Of a stretch of 64,000 nucleotides of DNA, positions 53,701 to 61,906 are shown piece after piece. The notes beneath the pieces were generated by a model that had not been told where the DNA came from, did no database searches, and saw only the letters and a list, made by a program, of their open reading frames with translations. A program made the translations under genes and the position numbers. Position 1 is the stretch's first letter; each line of letters starts with the position of its first letter. The DNA is from UBA952 sp044361535 (GTDB lineage Bacteria; Bacteroidota; Bacteroidia; Flavobacteriales_D; Crocinitomicaceae), in the NCBI GenBank assembly GCA_044361535.1, contig JBIKIQ010000010.1, forward strand, positions 62,001-126,000, in the 5' to 3' direction.

Positions 53701-54160
53701 CGCAATATAAAAATGAAGGTGAATTTATGCATTGGTCTACGCAATACACATTTGTTTGACCTGATCCCTGGTTTCCGCCCTCTTGGTAATTGGTAATGGG
53801 GCCAACAATATTCCAATTGGATGATTTTAAAGCTACTTGTTTTTTGCGATAATCGCTCTCATCCTTTTCGATGTCAGTATGGTTAGGTAGGTGAATATAA
53901 CCATTTTCATCTGAATAATTCAAATATTTTCTTCTCCAACGTTTGTAATATTGGGTATGATAGGTCTTTTTGAAATTATTTATTTTGTAATATTCTCGAA
54001 ATAAATTATCAACCTCAAAAATTGACGGATTGTCTGAATACATTAATTGCGCCCAAGTTGGTAATGAAGTAATTTCTGTCTGTGTTGGTTTTAGAAGATT
54101 TTGCGCCCAATTATTAGTGCTAAATAATGCAACAATTGCAAATACTAAAATTCTTTTCAT
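50747..54160 (-). CDS. T9SS-secreted Asp-box repeat protein with PKD-like domain
   Basis: Large exported protein, 1137 residues. Signal peptide 1-19 (ending NNWAQ). Residues about 125-790 contain around ten sialidase-type Asp-box repeats (SSDGGTNWTQL, SDDGGSTWTLP, TTDGGISWVQL and similar), forming one or two beta-propellers like VPS10/BNR proteins. Then a PKD-like domain (about 800-890, SWNWTFPTGFP, AILQITDGNGN), a MAM/choice-of-anchor-like domain (about 895-1045, FVPSGWSIDNP, YLDNINIG) and a type A T9SS sorting domain (about 1055-1137, APIIYPNPVRAGENI, GMYNIQIKTE). No catalytic Arg triad of a sialidase is evident. Substrate unknown. Confidence 0.9.
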   Translation of the reverse strand: MKRILVFAIVALFSTNNWAQNLLKPTQTEITSLPTWAQLMYSDNPSIFEVDNLFREYYKINNFKKTYHTQYYKRWRRKYLNYSDENGYIHLPNHTDIEKDESDYRKKQVALKSSNWNIVGPITNYQEGGNQGSGQTNVYCVDQCINSPSFLYCGTEPGEVYKSSNEGLNWTLVSLNENFGSGVTAIEVHSTNPDIVFAGGNNGVFRSLNGGQTWTNVLPNSNFGVNEILIHPTNDQLIFACTDKGLFRSSDGGTNWTQLFSNKTYDIKTNTADFSILYIVRNNPTSIICEFLKSTDIGITWNVQSNGWFMSTDAARNDGGARLATTPADPNRIYAYLIGEAKANDFGYIGVYRSDDGGSTWTLPNGPAGGPYTTDHINLAIGWPEWTYHQGFYNCALMASSTNPDEILVGGLNLYKSTDGGISFESVAGYVGGPLSMHVDMQDFRIVGNTAWISTDGGIYRSNDFFNSNYEFRMSGVHGSDYWGFDSGWNEDVLVGGLYHNGNLAYHENYGSGNFLELGGGEAPTGYVNPGQNRKTYFSDISGKIIPINLSDPIVNAAFGMAPNESYWAAESSEMEFHPNCYSIAYIGKDNSIWKTTDGGASFNLLYSFGTNSNNQIKYIEISSSNPNVIYVNQQPSSGSNGILWKTTDGGISWVQLNKPSGNSRRMLLAINPLDENELWLAYPDGSNGFKVFRTSNSGQTWENLGSSLFNNESVQALHHIAGTDGGIYIATNRAVYYRNNQTQFQLDNSGLPLFTSGNIFQPFYRDGKIRLASYGKGIWESNLNEAPSFPIARAMVDKLSQEVVCAIDSFYFEDHSFLNHSNASWNWTFPTGFPNSSTQRNPSVLFTEAGSHIAILQITDGNGNTDSDTIQVTVNNFTLPTSVSEGFEGTFVPSGWSIDNPNNDAQWSLSSNAGGFGATSQSTIFDNYNNDSQGNADDLIMYLEPSSILTNSYLKFDVAYARWGAGYSDTLEVLVSTDCGSIYQSLYLKGGTDLATSPDFQEYFTPTSTQWRTDSLDLSSFSNETNLQVAFRNIGRYGNVIYLDNINIGNLATINDQENFAPIIYPNPVRAGENIAIELNGTYSIALIDQKGTIIKRETGNNKTHLLISPTLAQGMYNIQIKTETKIWNNPIVIVK

Positions 54161-54227
54161 ACTAATTTTAAGATTTTTTCAGAGATGAAATGGGTAAAAG
54201 AAGATTTTCTTTCAGAAGAATTAAAAA

Positions 54228-54902
54228 TTAATTTTTAATTTGTTCTTTTCGCTTTTCAACAGTTTTTAGTTTGTTCTCTTGAGCTGAGATCTCAGTTTTT
54301 TTAGCGTCTTCTTTTCCTTTGGCTTTTTGAATATCTACTTCCTTTTCTGTGATTTTCTTTTTTAAATCCTCAATATCAGCTTTAAGATCTTCTTGTTCTT
54401 TAATAAGTTTATCTTTATCCTTTTCTAACTCCTTTAGAATTTCTTTTTCCAACTCAATTTGTTTGTCAATACTTGACTCTGCAGCTGCTGCAGCAAATTT
54501 TTCAAGTCGTTTTTTAAAAACTGAATATTGTTCTGAATGGGTTGATTTATCCATGTAGGCACCACCTAAATCTACAGCCCAACAAACAGAAATTGGACTA
54601 TCCTTAGATCCTATAATCTTAGCATAAACATCAAATTGTTTTTTTCCTAGATCTTTTATTTCTCCTAATGAAACAAAATACTCATTTTTTTTATCATCTA
54701 ATTTACCATTAAAATCCTTTAATTCTTTTTTAAGCATTTTTTCAACTACTTCAAGGTCACCAAATGGAATTGAAACTTGTAGACTTGGTTTAGAACCTGA
54801 AATCCCAATTGAAAAATCGGTATTTCCATCTGACACATTAATTTTTTGACTAAAAACGACAACGGGAAAAAGAAAAAGGAAGGTCAGATAGATAGTTTTC
54901 AT
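54228..54902 (-). CDS. Exported protein with C-terminal coiled coil
   Basis: A 224-residue exported protein with a signal peptide (MKTIYLTFLFLFPVVVFSQ). The N-terminal half is beta-rich (NVSDGNTDFSIGISGSKP), the second half is a highly charged coiled coil of Lys/Glu/Asp heptads (about 125-224, EKEILKELEKDKDKL). I start at the ATG at 54900-54902 for the leader; a longer frame opens at 54953 and would overlap ddl. Function unknown. It lies 34 bases after ddl on the same strand. Confidence 0.75.
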   Translation of the reverse strand: MKTIYLTFLFLFPVVVFSQKINVSDGNTDFSIGISGSKPSLQVSIPFGDLEVVEKMLKKELKDFNGKLDDKKNEYFVSLGEIKDLGKKQFDVYAKIIGSKDSPISVCWAVDLGGAYMDKSTHSEQYSVFKKRLEKFAAAAAESSIDKQIELEKEILKELEKDKDKLIKEQEDLKADIEDLKKKITEKEVDIQKAKGKEDAKKTEISAQENKLKTVEKRKEQIKN

Positions 54903-54936
54903 ATGATTTTTCTTTAAAGGTAGAAAAAATCTTCTG

Positions 54937-55887
54937 TCATAATTCAACCTCAATTATTTTTTTCCAAAAATCGGTAATTGATATACCAGCACAAGATAAC
55001 ATTTGTGGAACAATGCTTGCGGGTGAAAATCCTGGTGTTGTATTTACTTCAATCACATAAGGTTCAGAGTCAACAACCATAAAATCTATACGCGCGACTG
55101 ACCGTAATTGCATTAAATCATATATAAATTTAGCTCGATTTTGAATTTTATTTTTAATTTCCTCTGAGACTCTAGCAGGAGTTATTTCTTGTGACTTACC
55201 CAAATATTTTGCTGCGTAATCAAAAAATTCATTTTCTGATGCTATTTCTGTCAGAGGCAAGGCAACGATCTCATTTTGAGTTCTGTATAGTCCACAAGTA
55301 ACCTCTGTACCATTAAGAAACGCTTCAATTACAACCGTTTTTCCTTCAGAAAAGGCAGCCTGTATTGCAGGTAAAAGTTCCTGTTTTGTTTTGACTTTTG
55401 AAATTCCATAACTAGAACCTGAATCTGCCGGTTTTACAAATACGGGTAATCCCAAATCTTGAATAATTGAATCGTCTGAAATTGATGTTGTAGAAGTTAA
55501 TAGCACTGATTTTGCCACTGGAATTCCGAATGATTTTAAAAATTGATTGCAGAACCATTTATCAAATGACAAAGAAGATGCAAGTGGTCCGGAATTTAAA
55601 TAGGGGATACCTTTTATGTCCAATAAGGCTTGGATTTTACCGTTTTCACCGGGATCACCATGTATATATACAATGCCGATATCAATTTTTTCGTTTGCAT
55701 AGGTCATTGTATTAATGTCAAAATCAACTAACTCACCATTTGTTTCAGCTTGCCAACCCTCTTTTTTAACAATGATTTTTACAGTCTGAAATTCTGAAGG
55801 AAAATGTTTCTGTATGGTTTCGGCGCTTTTTATGGAAATATCAAATTCTGAAGAATATCCACCGCAAAAAATTCCAATTGTTTTCAT
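54937..55887 (-). CDS. ddl: D-alanine--D-alanine ligase
   Basis: ATP-grasp enzyme that makes D-Ala-D-Ala for peptidoglycan. The 316-residue protein has GIFCGGYSSEFDISIKSA, YIHGDPGENGKIQALLDIKGIPYLNSGPLASSLSFDKW, LPVFVKPADSGSSYGISKV (ATP loop), ALPLTEIAS, and the magnesium-site ending RIDFMVVDSEPYVIEVNTTPGF. All expected residues are present. It is the first gene of a minus-strand pair; the DUF-like coiled-coil gene follows. Confidence 0.96.
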   Translation of the reverse strand: MKTIGIFCGGYSSEFDISIKSAETIQKHFPSEFQTVKIIVKKEGWQAETNGELVDFDINTMTYANEKIDIGIVYIHGDPGENGKIQALLDIKGIPYLNSGPLASSLSFDKWFCNQFLKSFGIPVAKSVLLTSTTSISDDSIIQDLGLPVFVKPADSGSSYGISKVKTKQELLPAIQAAFSEGKTVVIEAFLNGTEVTCGLYRTQNEIVALPLTEIASENEFFDYAAKYLGKSQEITPARVSEEIKNKIQNRAKFIYDLMQLRSVARIDFMVVDSEPYVIEVNTTPGFSPASIVPQMLSCAGISITDFWKKIIEVEL

Positions 55888-56032
55888 TGTTCTGTTTTTT
55901 TCAAAATTAATTCACGCAATTTATTTTTCATGGAAGTATTCTTTAAAGTTATTCTCATACATGGGTTGAAAAGCATAATTTTCATACTTCATTTTAAATT
56001 TTGTATTTTCACAGTCTTATTTTCAAAAAAAA

Positions 56033-59000
56033 ATGAAAAATACTATACTTTGTTTTCTTATTTGTTTTGTTTGTTTTGGAGCTCAAGCTCAATTAAAACC
56101 TCAAAATGGCGTTCAACAATCCTTACCTCAATGTGTTGCGTTTACGAATGCAAAAATATATGTATCTCCTCAACAAATTATTGAAGAAGGAACACTTGTT
56201 ATTAAAAATGACAAAGTAGTTTCTGTCGGAAAAAAGGTGAAAATTCCAAGTAACGCACTTATTATTGATTGTTCGTACAAAGTAATAGTTCCGTCATTCA
56301 TCGAGTTGTACAGTAATATTGGACTGACGTCGTCTGCTAAGAAAGAAAAAACGGCCTCTAATGCTTATTATTGGAATGAAACAATTCATCCAGAATACAA
56401 TGCATCCGAAGAATTTCAATTGGATTTAAAAGCGGCAGATAATTTAATTCGAATGGGGTTTGGTTCGGCATTAACACATCAACAAGATGGTATTGTTAGA
56501 GGTTCTTCGGCTCTAGTTGCACTAGGAAATTCAGAGGTTAACAAGCAATTGATTCAGTCACAAGCCGGATTGTTTTATTCCTTTAACAAGGGATCTTCTT
56601 CAAATTCTTATCCATCATCTCAGATGGGAGCAATTGCTTTACTCCGACAGGCTTTTTATGATTTAGAATATTACCATTCTCAGACACCTATTGAAAGAAA
56701 TATATCATTAGAGGAATGGCAGAAGAAACTCTTTCTACCCGCATTTTTCAAATCCGAAGATAAATGGGAAATATTAAGAGCTGATAAAATTGCTAAAGAG
56801 TTTAATCAAGTTTGGAATTATATAGGTTCTGGAAAAGAATACGCATGGCTTCCAAGCTCAAAAAAATTAAATGGTACTGTAATTATTCCGATTAATTACC
56901 CAGAACCTTATGATGTAAAGGATCCATACATCGCTAAGCAAATTCCATTAAGTGATTTAAAACATTGGGAATTGGCGCCGTCAAATGCGAAAATACTCTC
57001 TGATAATAAAATTTTATTTGCAATTACATCAGACGGTATTTCCAAGCCTGAACTATTTTGGTCTAATCTTCGAAAAACCATTGCGCGAGGAAGTACCGCT
57101 GAACAAGTTTTAACTGCGTTGACAACAAAACCCGCTGAACTACTTGGGAATTCAAAACAGTTAGGAGATTTAAATGCCGGAAAATTGGCTAGTTTCGGAA
57201 TATATGCTGACGATCCTTTTGTGAGAGAGGGTAACATTATTTCATGTTGGATTTTGGGAAAGGAGCACGTAATTGCGAATGAAGTTCAAAATGATACGAG
57301 AGGCACTTATGTTCTAACCATTGCTAAAAAAGAATATACATTTGAGTTAACTGGGAGTAAAGAAAAGCCAAATGGTAAATTAACGAGTTACAAAACGAGT
57401 ATTGATCCAAAGACAACTATTTCTCGAATTGATACAATTTTCCAAAATATGCAAGTTGTTTTGCGAGATAATGATATTGTAATGCAATTCAATTTGGATG
57501 ATGGTAATTTTTCGGGTAATTTAAGTTTGCACGGAAAACCTATGGGCAAGGATGGAGGCATAATTGAAGGAGATGCTCTTCTACCCGATGGAAGATTGGT
57601 GTATTTCGCAGCAACCAGAACGAAAGTTTCAAAGGATAAGGAGGAAAAATCTGAACTAAAAGTTGATTCTTCTTTTGTGGGTAAGGTTTGGTTTCCCAAT
57701 ATGGGATTTGGGTCAGACACATTGCCAAAGTTAAGTTCATACGTTTTTGAACACGTTACGGCATGGACTAACGAAGAGGAAGGTATTGTTAGTGATGTTT
57801 CAGTAGTAGTAGAAAATGGAAAGATAAAATATGTAGGAAAAGATAAAATTAATTATCCAAAAAATGCCATTATAATTGATGGAACTGGGAAGCATTTAAC
57901 GAATGGAATTATAGATGAACATTCGCATATTGCAATTTCTAAAGGTGTTAATGAAGGGAGTCAGTCAATAACTGCTGAGGTTAGTATAGCCGATGTTGTC
58001 AATTCAGACGATATAAACATATACAGGCAGTTGGCAGGTGGTGTGACCTCGGCACAACTTTTACATGGTTCGGCAAATCCTATTGGAGGTCAATCAGCAT
58101 TGATAAAACTAAAATGGGGACATAGGCCAGAAGATTTATTGATAAGTAATGCTCCTGGTTTTATTAAATGTGCATTAGGGGAAAACGTTAAACAATCCAA
58201 TTGGGGAGATTATAATACGTCCCGTTTTCCTCAAACTCGAATGGGGGTTGAACAAGTTTTTTACGATGGGTTTTATCGTGCAAGAAAATATCAAAAAGAA
58301 TGGGAAAATTTTCAATTGAAAGGAGGCGTCAAACCGAGAAAGGATTTAGAACTTGAAGTTTTAAGTCAGATTTTAGCTCAAAAAAGATTTATTACATGTC
58401 ATTCCTATGTACAATCAGAAATTAATATGTTGATGCATGTTGCGGATTCAATGGGAATAAAAATAAATACATTTACGCACATTCTAGAAGGATACAAAGT
58501 AGCTGATAAAATGAAAAAGCATGGTGTTGGTGGATCGACTTTTTCGGATTGGTGGGCATACAAATTTGAAGTAAATGATGCCATACCGTATAATGCAAAA
58601 TTAATGGCTGATCAAGGAATTGTTGTTGCAATAAATTCGGATGATGCTGAAATGGGGAGAAGATTAAATCAAGAAGCTGCTAAAAGTATTAAATATGGCG
58701 GTATGTCAGAAGTAGAAGCATGGAAAATGGTCACGCTTAATCCGGCAAAACTTTTACGTTTGGATGATCGATTAGGAAGCATGAAAAATGGAAAAGATGC
58801 AGATCTTGTACTTTGGGATAGTAATCCACTCACGACAACAGCAAAAGTTGATTTAACAATGATAGATGGTGCAATCTATTTCGAAAGAAAGGAGGATGAA
58901 ATTTTACAGAAAAGAAATGACATGGAGCGCGCTCGCATTATTTCTAAAATGATGAAATCAAATGAAAAGGGTGAACAGTCAAAGCCATTTGTGAAAAAGG

Positions 59001-59065
59001 GAAAACGACATTTTCATTGCAATACAATAGGTGAGGAGGGAACGGATGAAGAAAATTTACATTAA
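56033..59065 (+). CDS. Two-lobed amidohydrolase-family protein, exported
   Basis: A 1010-residue exported protein (signal peptide 1-19, ending GAQAQ). The N-terminal half (about 30-420) has the fold of an amidohydrolase but lacks the HxH motif: VPSFIELYSNIGL is where PGFIDxHxH belongs. The C-terminal half (from about 570) has HxH at H630/H632 (GIIDEHSHIAIS), histidines in ITCHSYVQSE and THILEGYK, and an Asp in AINSDDAEMG, so this lobe should bind metal. The TLNPAKLLRLDDRLGSMKNGKDADLVLWD ending is family-typical. It is imidazolonepropionase-like; the substrate is unknown. The next gene follows after 9 bases. Confidence 0.88.
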   Translation: MKNTILCFLICFVCFGAQAQLKPQNGVQQSLPQCVAFTNAKIYVSPQQIIEEGTLVIKNDKVVSVGKKVKIPSNALIIDCSYKVIVPSFIELYSNIGLTSSAKKEKTASNAYYWNETIHPEYNASEEFQLDLKAADNLIRMGFGSALTHQQDGIVRGSSALVALGNSEVNKQLIQSQAGLFYSFNKGSSSNSYPSSQMGAIALLRQAFYDLEYYHSQTPIERNISLEEWQKKLFLPAFFKSEDKWEILRADKIAKEFNQVWNYIGSGKEYAWLPSSKKLNGTVIIPINYPEPYDVKDPYIAKQIPLSDLKHWELAPSNAKILSDNKILFAITSDGISKPELFWSNLRKTIARGSTAEQVLTALTTKPAELLGNSKQLGDLNAGKLASFGIYADDPFVREGNIISCWILGKEHVIANEVQNDTRGTYVLTIAKKEYTFELTGSKEKPNGKLTSYKTSIDPKTTISRIDTIFQNMQVVLRDNDIVMQFNLDDGNFSGNLSLHGKPMGKDGGIIEGDALLPDGRLVYFAATRTKVSKDKEEKSELKVDSSFVGKVWFPNMGFGSDTLPKLSSYVFEHVTAWTNEEEGIVSDVSVVVENGKIKYVGKDKINYPKNAIIIDGTGKHLTNGIIDEHSHIAISKGVNEGSQSITAEVSIADVVNSDDINIYRQLAGGVTSAQLLHGSANPIGGQSALIKLKWGHRPEDLLISNAPGFIKCALGENVKQSNWGDYNTSRFPQTRMGVEQVFYDGFYRARKYQKEWENFQLKGGVKPRKDLELEVLSQILAQKRFITCHSYVQSEINMLMHVADSMGIKINTFTHILEGYKVADKMKKHGVGGSTFSDWWAYKFEVNDAIPYNAKLMADQGIVVAINSDDAEMGRRLNQEAAKSIKYGGMSEVEAWKMVTLNPAKLLRLDDRLGSMKNGKDADLVLWDSNPLTTTAKVDLTMIDGAIYFERKEDEILQKRNDMERARIISKMMKSNEKGEQSKPFVKKGKRHFHCNTIGEEGTDEENLH

Positions 59066-59074
59066 AAAAAGGTC

Positions 59075-60358
59075 ATGAAGTTAATTATAAGTTTGTTGTT
59101 TTTTAGTCTAATTGGGGTAACATCGGCACAACCTTCTAAAATTTTGTTACTCGATGGTTTTTTGCACATAGGAAATGGTGAAACGATTGACCATGCTTTA
59201 ATTGGCATTAAAAATGGAGTGATTACCGAAGTAGGAAATTCATTAGTTAATAGCTACAACAAAAACGATTGGGATACGATTATTAATCTTGAAAACAAGC
59301 ATATTTATCCAGGCTTTGTTGCAGCAAATTCAACATTGGGTTTGACAGAAATTGATGCTGTTCGTGCAACACGTGATTTTAACGAAACAGGTAGCTTGAA
59401 TCCACATGTTCGAACCCAAATAGCATACAACGTTGAATCAAAAGTTATTTCAACTGTTATGACAAATGGTGTTTTATTATGTCAAGCAACTCCGCGAGGA
59501 GGAATTATTTCAGGAACCTCCTCCGTAATGTCATTATATGGTTGGAATTGGGAAGATGCTACCATTTATGCCAACGATGGAATTCATGTGAATTGGCCAT
59601 CAAGCCTACAAGGTGGAGGATGGTGGGCAGAACCGGCTCCCAAAAAACAAAATGAAAATTATTCGCTTCAACTCAAGGAACTGAATGACTTCTTTGAATT
59701 AGCCAAAACCTATGCAATGGCATCTAAGAATGACGTGGAATATGATCAACGTCTGGATGCAATGAAATCATGTTTTACAGAGGAAAAAAGAGTTTACTTT
59801 CACGCTGATGAAATTCAACAAATTAATGATATCATTGAGTTTTCTAAAAAGTTTGATATCAAATTCCCCGTTATTATTGGTGGATATGAAGCTCATTTAT
59901 TAGGGAGTCGCTTGAAAGATTCAAAAATTCCTGTAATGATAAGACGTATTCATAGTTTACCTGAAAACGATGACGATCCAGTCGACCAATCTTTCAAATT
60001 ACCTGGGCTTTTAAGGAAAGAAGGTATATCTTTTTCCATTCAAAATGCTGGAGATATGGAGGCAATGAATGCTCGTAATTTACCTTTTCAAGCGGGCACT
60101 GCAATGGCATATGGTTTGACTGAAGAAGAAGCCGTTGAAGCCATCTCTTTAAGTCCTTGTAAGATAATGGGAATTGATAAAAAATACGGTTCGATTGAAA
60201 AAGGTAAATCAGCAACTTTGTTCGTTTCTGAGGGAAATGCTCTTGAAATGAAAACCAATAAGGCAACACTAATTCTTTTAAATGGAAAGTTCGCTCCAAC
60301 AACCAACTTTCAATATGACTTATACAAAAAGTACTCCGACAAATATTTGAAGAATTAG
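59075..60358 (+). CDS. Degenerate amidohydrolase-family protein, exported
   Basis: A 427-residue exported protein (signal peptide 1-18, ending TSAQ) of the same superfamily, but the HxH position reads GFVAANSTLGLTEIDAV, and the histidine, lysine and aspartate ligands are not clearly retained (NAGDMEAMNARNLPFQAG). The ending LSPCKIMGIDKKYGSIEKGKSATL keeps the family C-terminal motif. It probably acts as a non-catalytic partner of the two-lobed protein at 56033, from which it is separated by 9 bases. Role unknown. Confidence 0.8.
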   Translation: MKLIISLLFFSLIGVTSAQPSKILLLDGFLHIGNGETIDHALIGIKNGVITEVGNSLVNSYNKNDWDTIINLENKHIYPGFVAANSTLGLTEIDAVRATRDFNETGSLNPHVRTQIAYNVESKVISTVMTNGVLLCQATPRGGIISGTSSVMSLYGWNWEDATIYANDGIHVNWPSSLQGGGWWAEPAPKKQNENYSLQLKELNDFFELAKTYAMASKNDVEYDQRLDAMKSCFTEEKRVYFHADEIQQINDIIEFSKKFDIKFPVIIGGYEAHLLGSRLKDSKIPVMIRRIHSLPENDDDPVDQSFKLPGLLRKEGISFSIQNAGDMEAMNARNLPFQAGTAMAYGLTEEEAVEAISLSPCKIMGIDKKYGSIEKGKSATLFVSEGNALEMKTNKATLILLNGKFAPTTNFQYDLYKKYSDKYLKN

Positions 60359-60482
60359 AATTCTATTTTTCAGTTTGTTTATTGTTTATTTACATTCTCA
60401 ATTAAATTCTTAATTTTTAGTGATAATTTTTTTATGTATTTATTGTCTAATTTTGTTAGAACTTAACTAACAACTGATTTAT

Positions 60483-61367
60483 ATGAAAACCATTCTCATT
60501 TCTGGAGGCTCTGGTTTTATTGGAACTCGCTTATCAAAATATTTACGTGATCAAGGTCATACAGTGTATATTTTATCAAGAAAACCAAAAAAAAGAGATC
60601 AAATTTATTGGGATGCTCATAGTAAAAAAATTGAAGGAAGATATTTAGATAAAATTGAGGTAATAATAAATTTAGCAGGTGCAGGAATTGCTGATGAGCG
60701 TTGGTCTAGAAAAAGAAAAGAAGAAATAATAAGTTCTCGAGTAGATACAGTTAACTTTTTATATTTATCAGTTGCCAACTTTCCACGACTAGAACATTTT
60801 ATAAGTGTTTCTGGGATTGACTGTTTTGGATTTGGTCATGGCGACAGGGTATTGACCGAAACTGATTCATATGGAACAAACTTTATTTCGGATGTTGTTA
60901 GGCAATGGGAAGAATCATGTTTGAAGTTTGAAAGTCGGTATAGTACAACAATTTTAAGATTACCAATAGTCCTAGATGCTAAAAAAGGAGCATTGCCTAA
61001 AATGGCTTCTCCCATTAATAAATGGGTTGGTGCACCTATTGGCTCAGGAAATCAACCAATGAATTGGGTTCACATTGATGATTTAACGGCAATATTTACT
61101 CATGTAATGGAGAACAAAGTTACCGGGATATTCAACGTAGTTGCTGGAACAAATTCAAACAAGGAGTTTACTCAAACTTTGGCAAAAGTTCTTAAAAAAC
61201 CATTAATTCTTCCTAACATTCCTGCCTTTATAATGAGGTTGATTTTTGGCGAATTATCGGAACTATTATTAAATGGGAATTACGTTTCTGGTCAAAAATT
61301 AATAGACACTGGATTTCACTACCAAAATTCAAAACTCGAGAAAGCACTTAAAGCAGTTTATTCCTAA
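60483..61367 (+). CDS. TIGR01777-family NAD-dependent epimerase/oxidoreductase
   Basis: Extended short-chain dehydrogenase-like protein (SDR family of TIGR01777/YfcH), 294 residues, cytoplasmic. NAD-binding GGSGFIGTRLSKYL at residues 8-21, NLAGAGIADERWSRKRKEEI, SRVDTVNFL, SVSGIDCFGFG and a downstream MNWVHIDDLTAIF. The catalytic Tyr position is replaced by Phe-Gly, as is usual for this family, so its reaction is unsettled. Monocistronic, with a T-rich upstream region. Confidence 0.93.
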   Translation: MKTILISGGSGFIGTRLSKYLRDQGHTVYILSRKPKKRDQIYWDAHSKKIEGRYLDKIEVIINLAGAGIADERWSRKRKEEIISSRVDTVNFLYLSVANFPRLEHFISVSGIDCFGFGHGDRVLTETDSYGTNFISDVVRQWEESCLKFESRYSTTILRLPIVLDAKKGALPKMASPINKWVGAPIGSGNQPMNWVHIDDLTAIFTHVMENKVTGIFNVVAGTNSNKEFTQTLAKVLKKPLILPNIPAFIMRLIFGELSELLLNGNYVSGQKLIDTGFHYQNSKLEKALKAVYS

Positions 61368-61434
61368 AAAATAGTACATCTAATATATTGGCAAAGAGGA
61401 AATAGCTTTCTTATTTTAATAGATCAAAAGATGA

Positions 61435-61839
61435 CTAATTTTGCTTTGGTTCAATTCCTTCTTTATTCTCCTCCGGAAGAACGACACCCTTAATCGTTAA
61501 TACAACTGGATCTGAATCTTTAATGAGAACAGTTAGCGTTTTTGTAAAGCCGCCAACTCTTTTTGTATCATATTTTGCAATGATTTTGTCTTTTTTACCG
61601 GGATTTATGCTGTCATTAGGAAAATAAGGCGTAGTGCAACCACATGAACGTCGCACATCTTCTATTTTTACATAGTCTTTAGTTGTATTTGTAAATGGGA
61701 ATTCAAACGAAAAATCAGTCCCGTAAGGAATTGAATTGTTTTCTATTGTCAATGTGTTAAATTTTAATTTCTGTTCTGTCTGAGAAAAGGAAAAATTTAA
61801 AACATTTAAAAGAGTTAAAAGCAAAAGTAATTTTTTCAT
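61435..61839 (-). CDS. DUF1573-domain exported protein
   Basis: A 134-residue exported protein with a signal peptide (MKKLLLLLTLLNVLNFSFSQ) and one DUF1573 Ig-like domain: NNSIPYGTDFSFEFPFTNTTKDYVKIEDVRRSCGCTTP, then a conserved K-x-D-K-I-IAKYDTKRVGGFTKTLTVL. The SCGCTTP motif is the family hallmark. An ATG 18 bases upstream is also possible. Bacteroidetes carry many such small proteins; no function is known. Confidence 0.9.
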   Translation of the reverse strand: MKKLLLLLTLLNVLNFSFSQTEQKLKFNTLTIENNSIPYGTDFSFEFPFTNTTKDYVKIEDVRRSCGCTTPYFPNDSINPGKKDKIIAKYDTKRVGGFTKTLTVLIKDSDPVVLTIKGVVLPEENKEGIEPKQN

Positions 61840-61906
61840 GGCATTCATTTTTTTCAAATGTAATTAAGAAAATTTCACCATTAAAAACATTAACTCATCA
61901 TTAACA

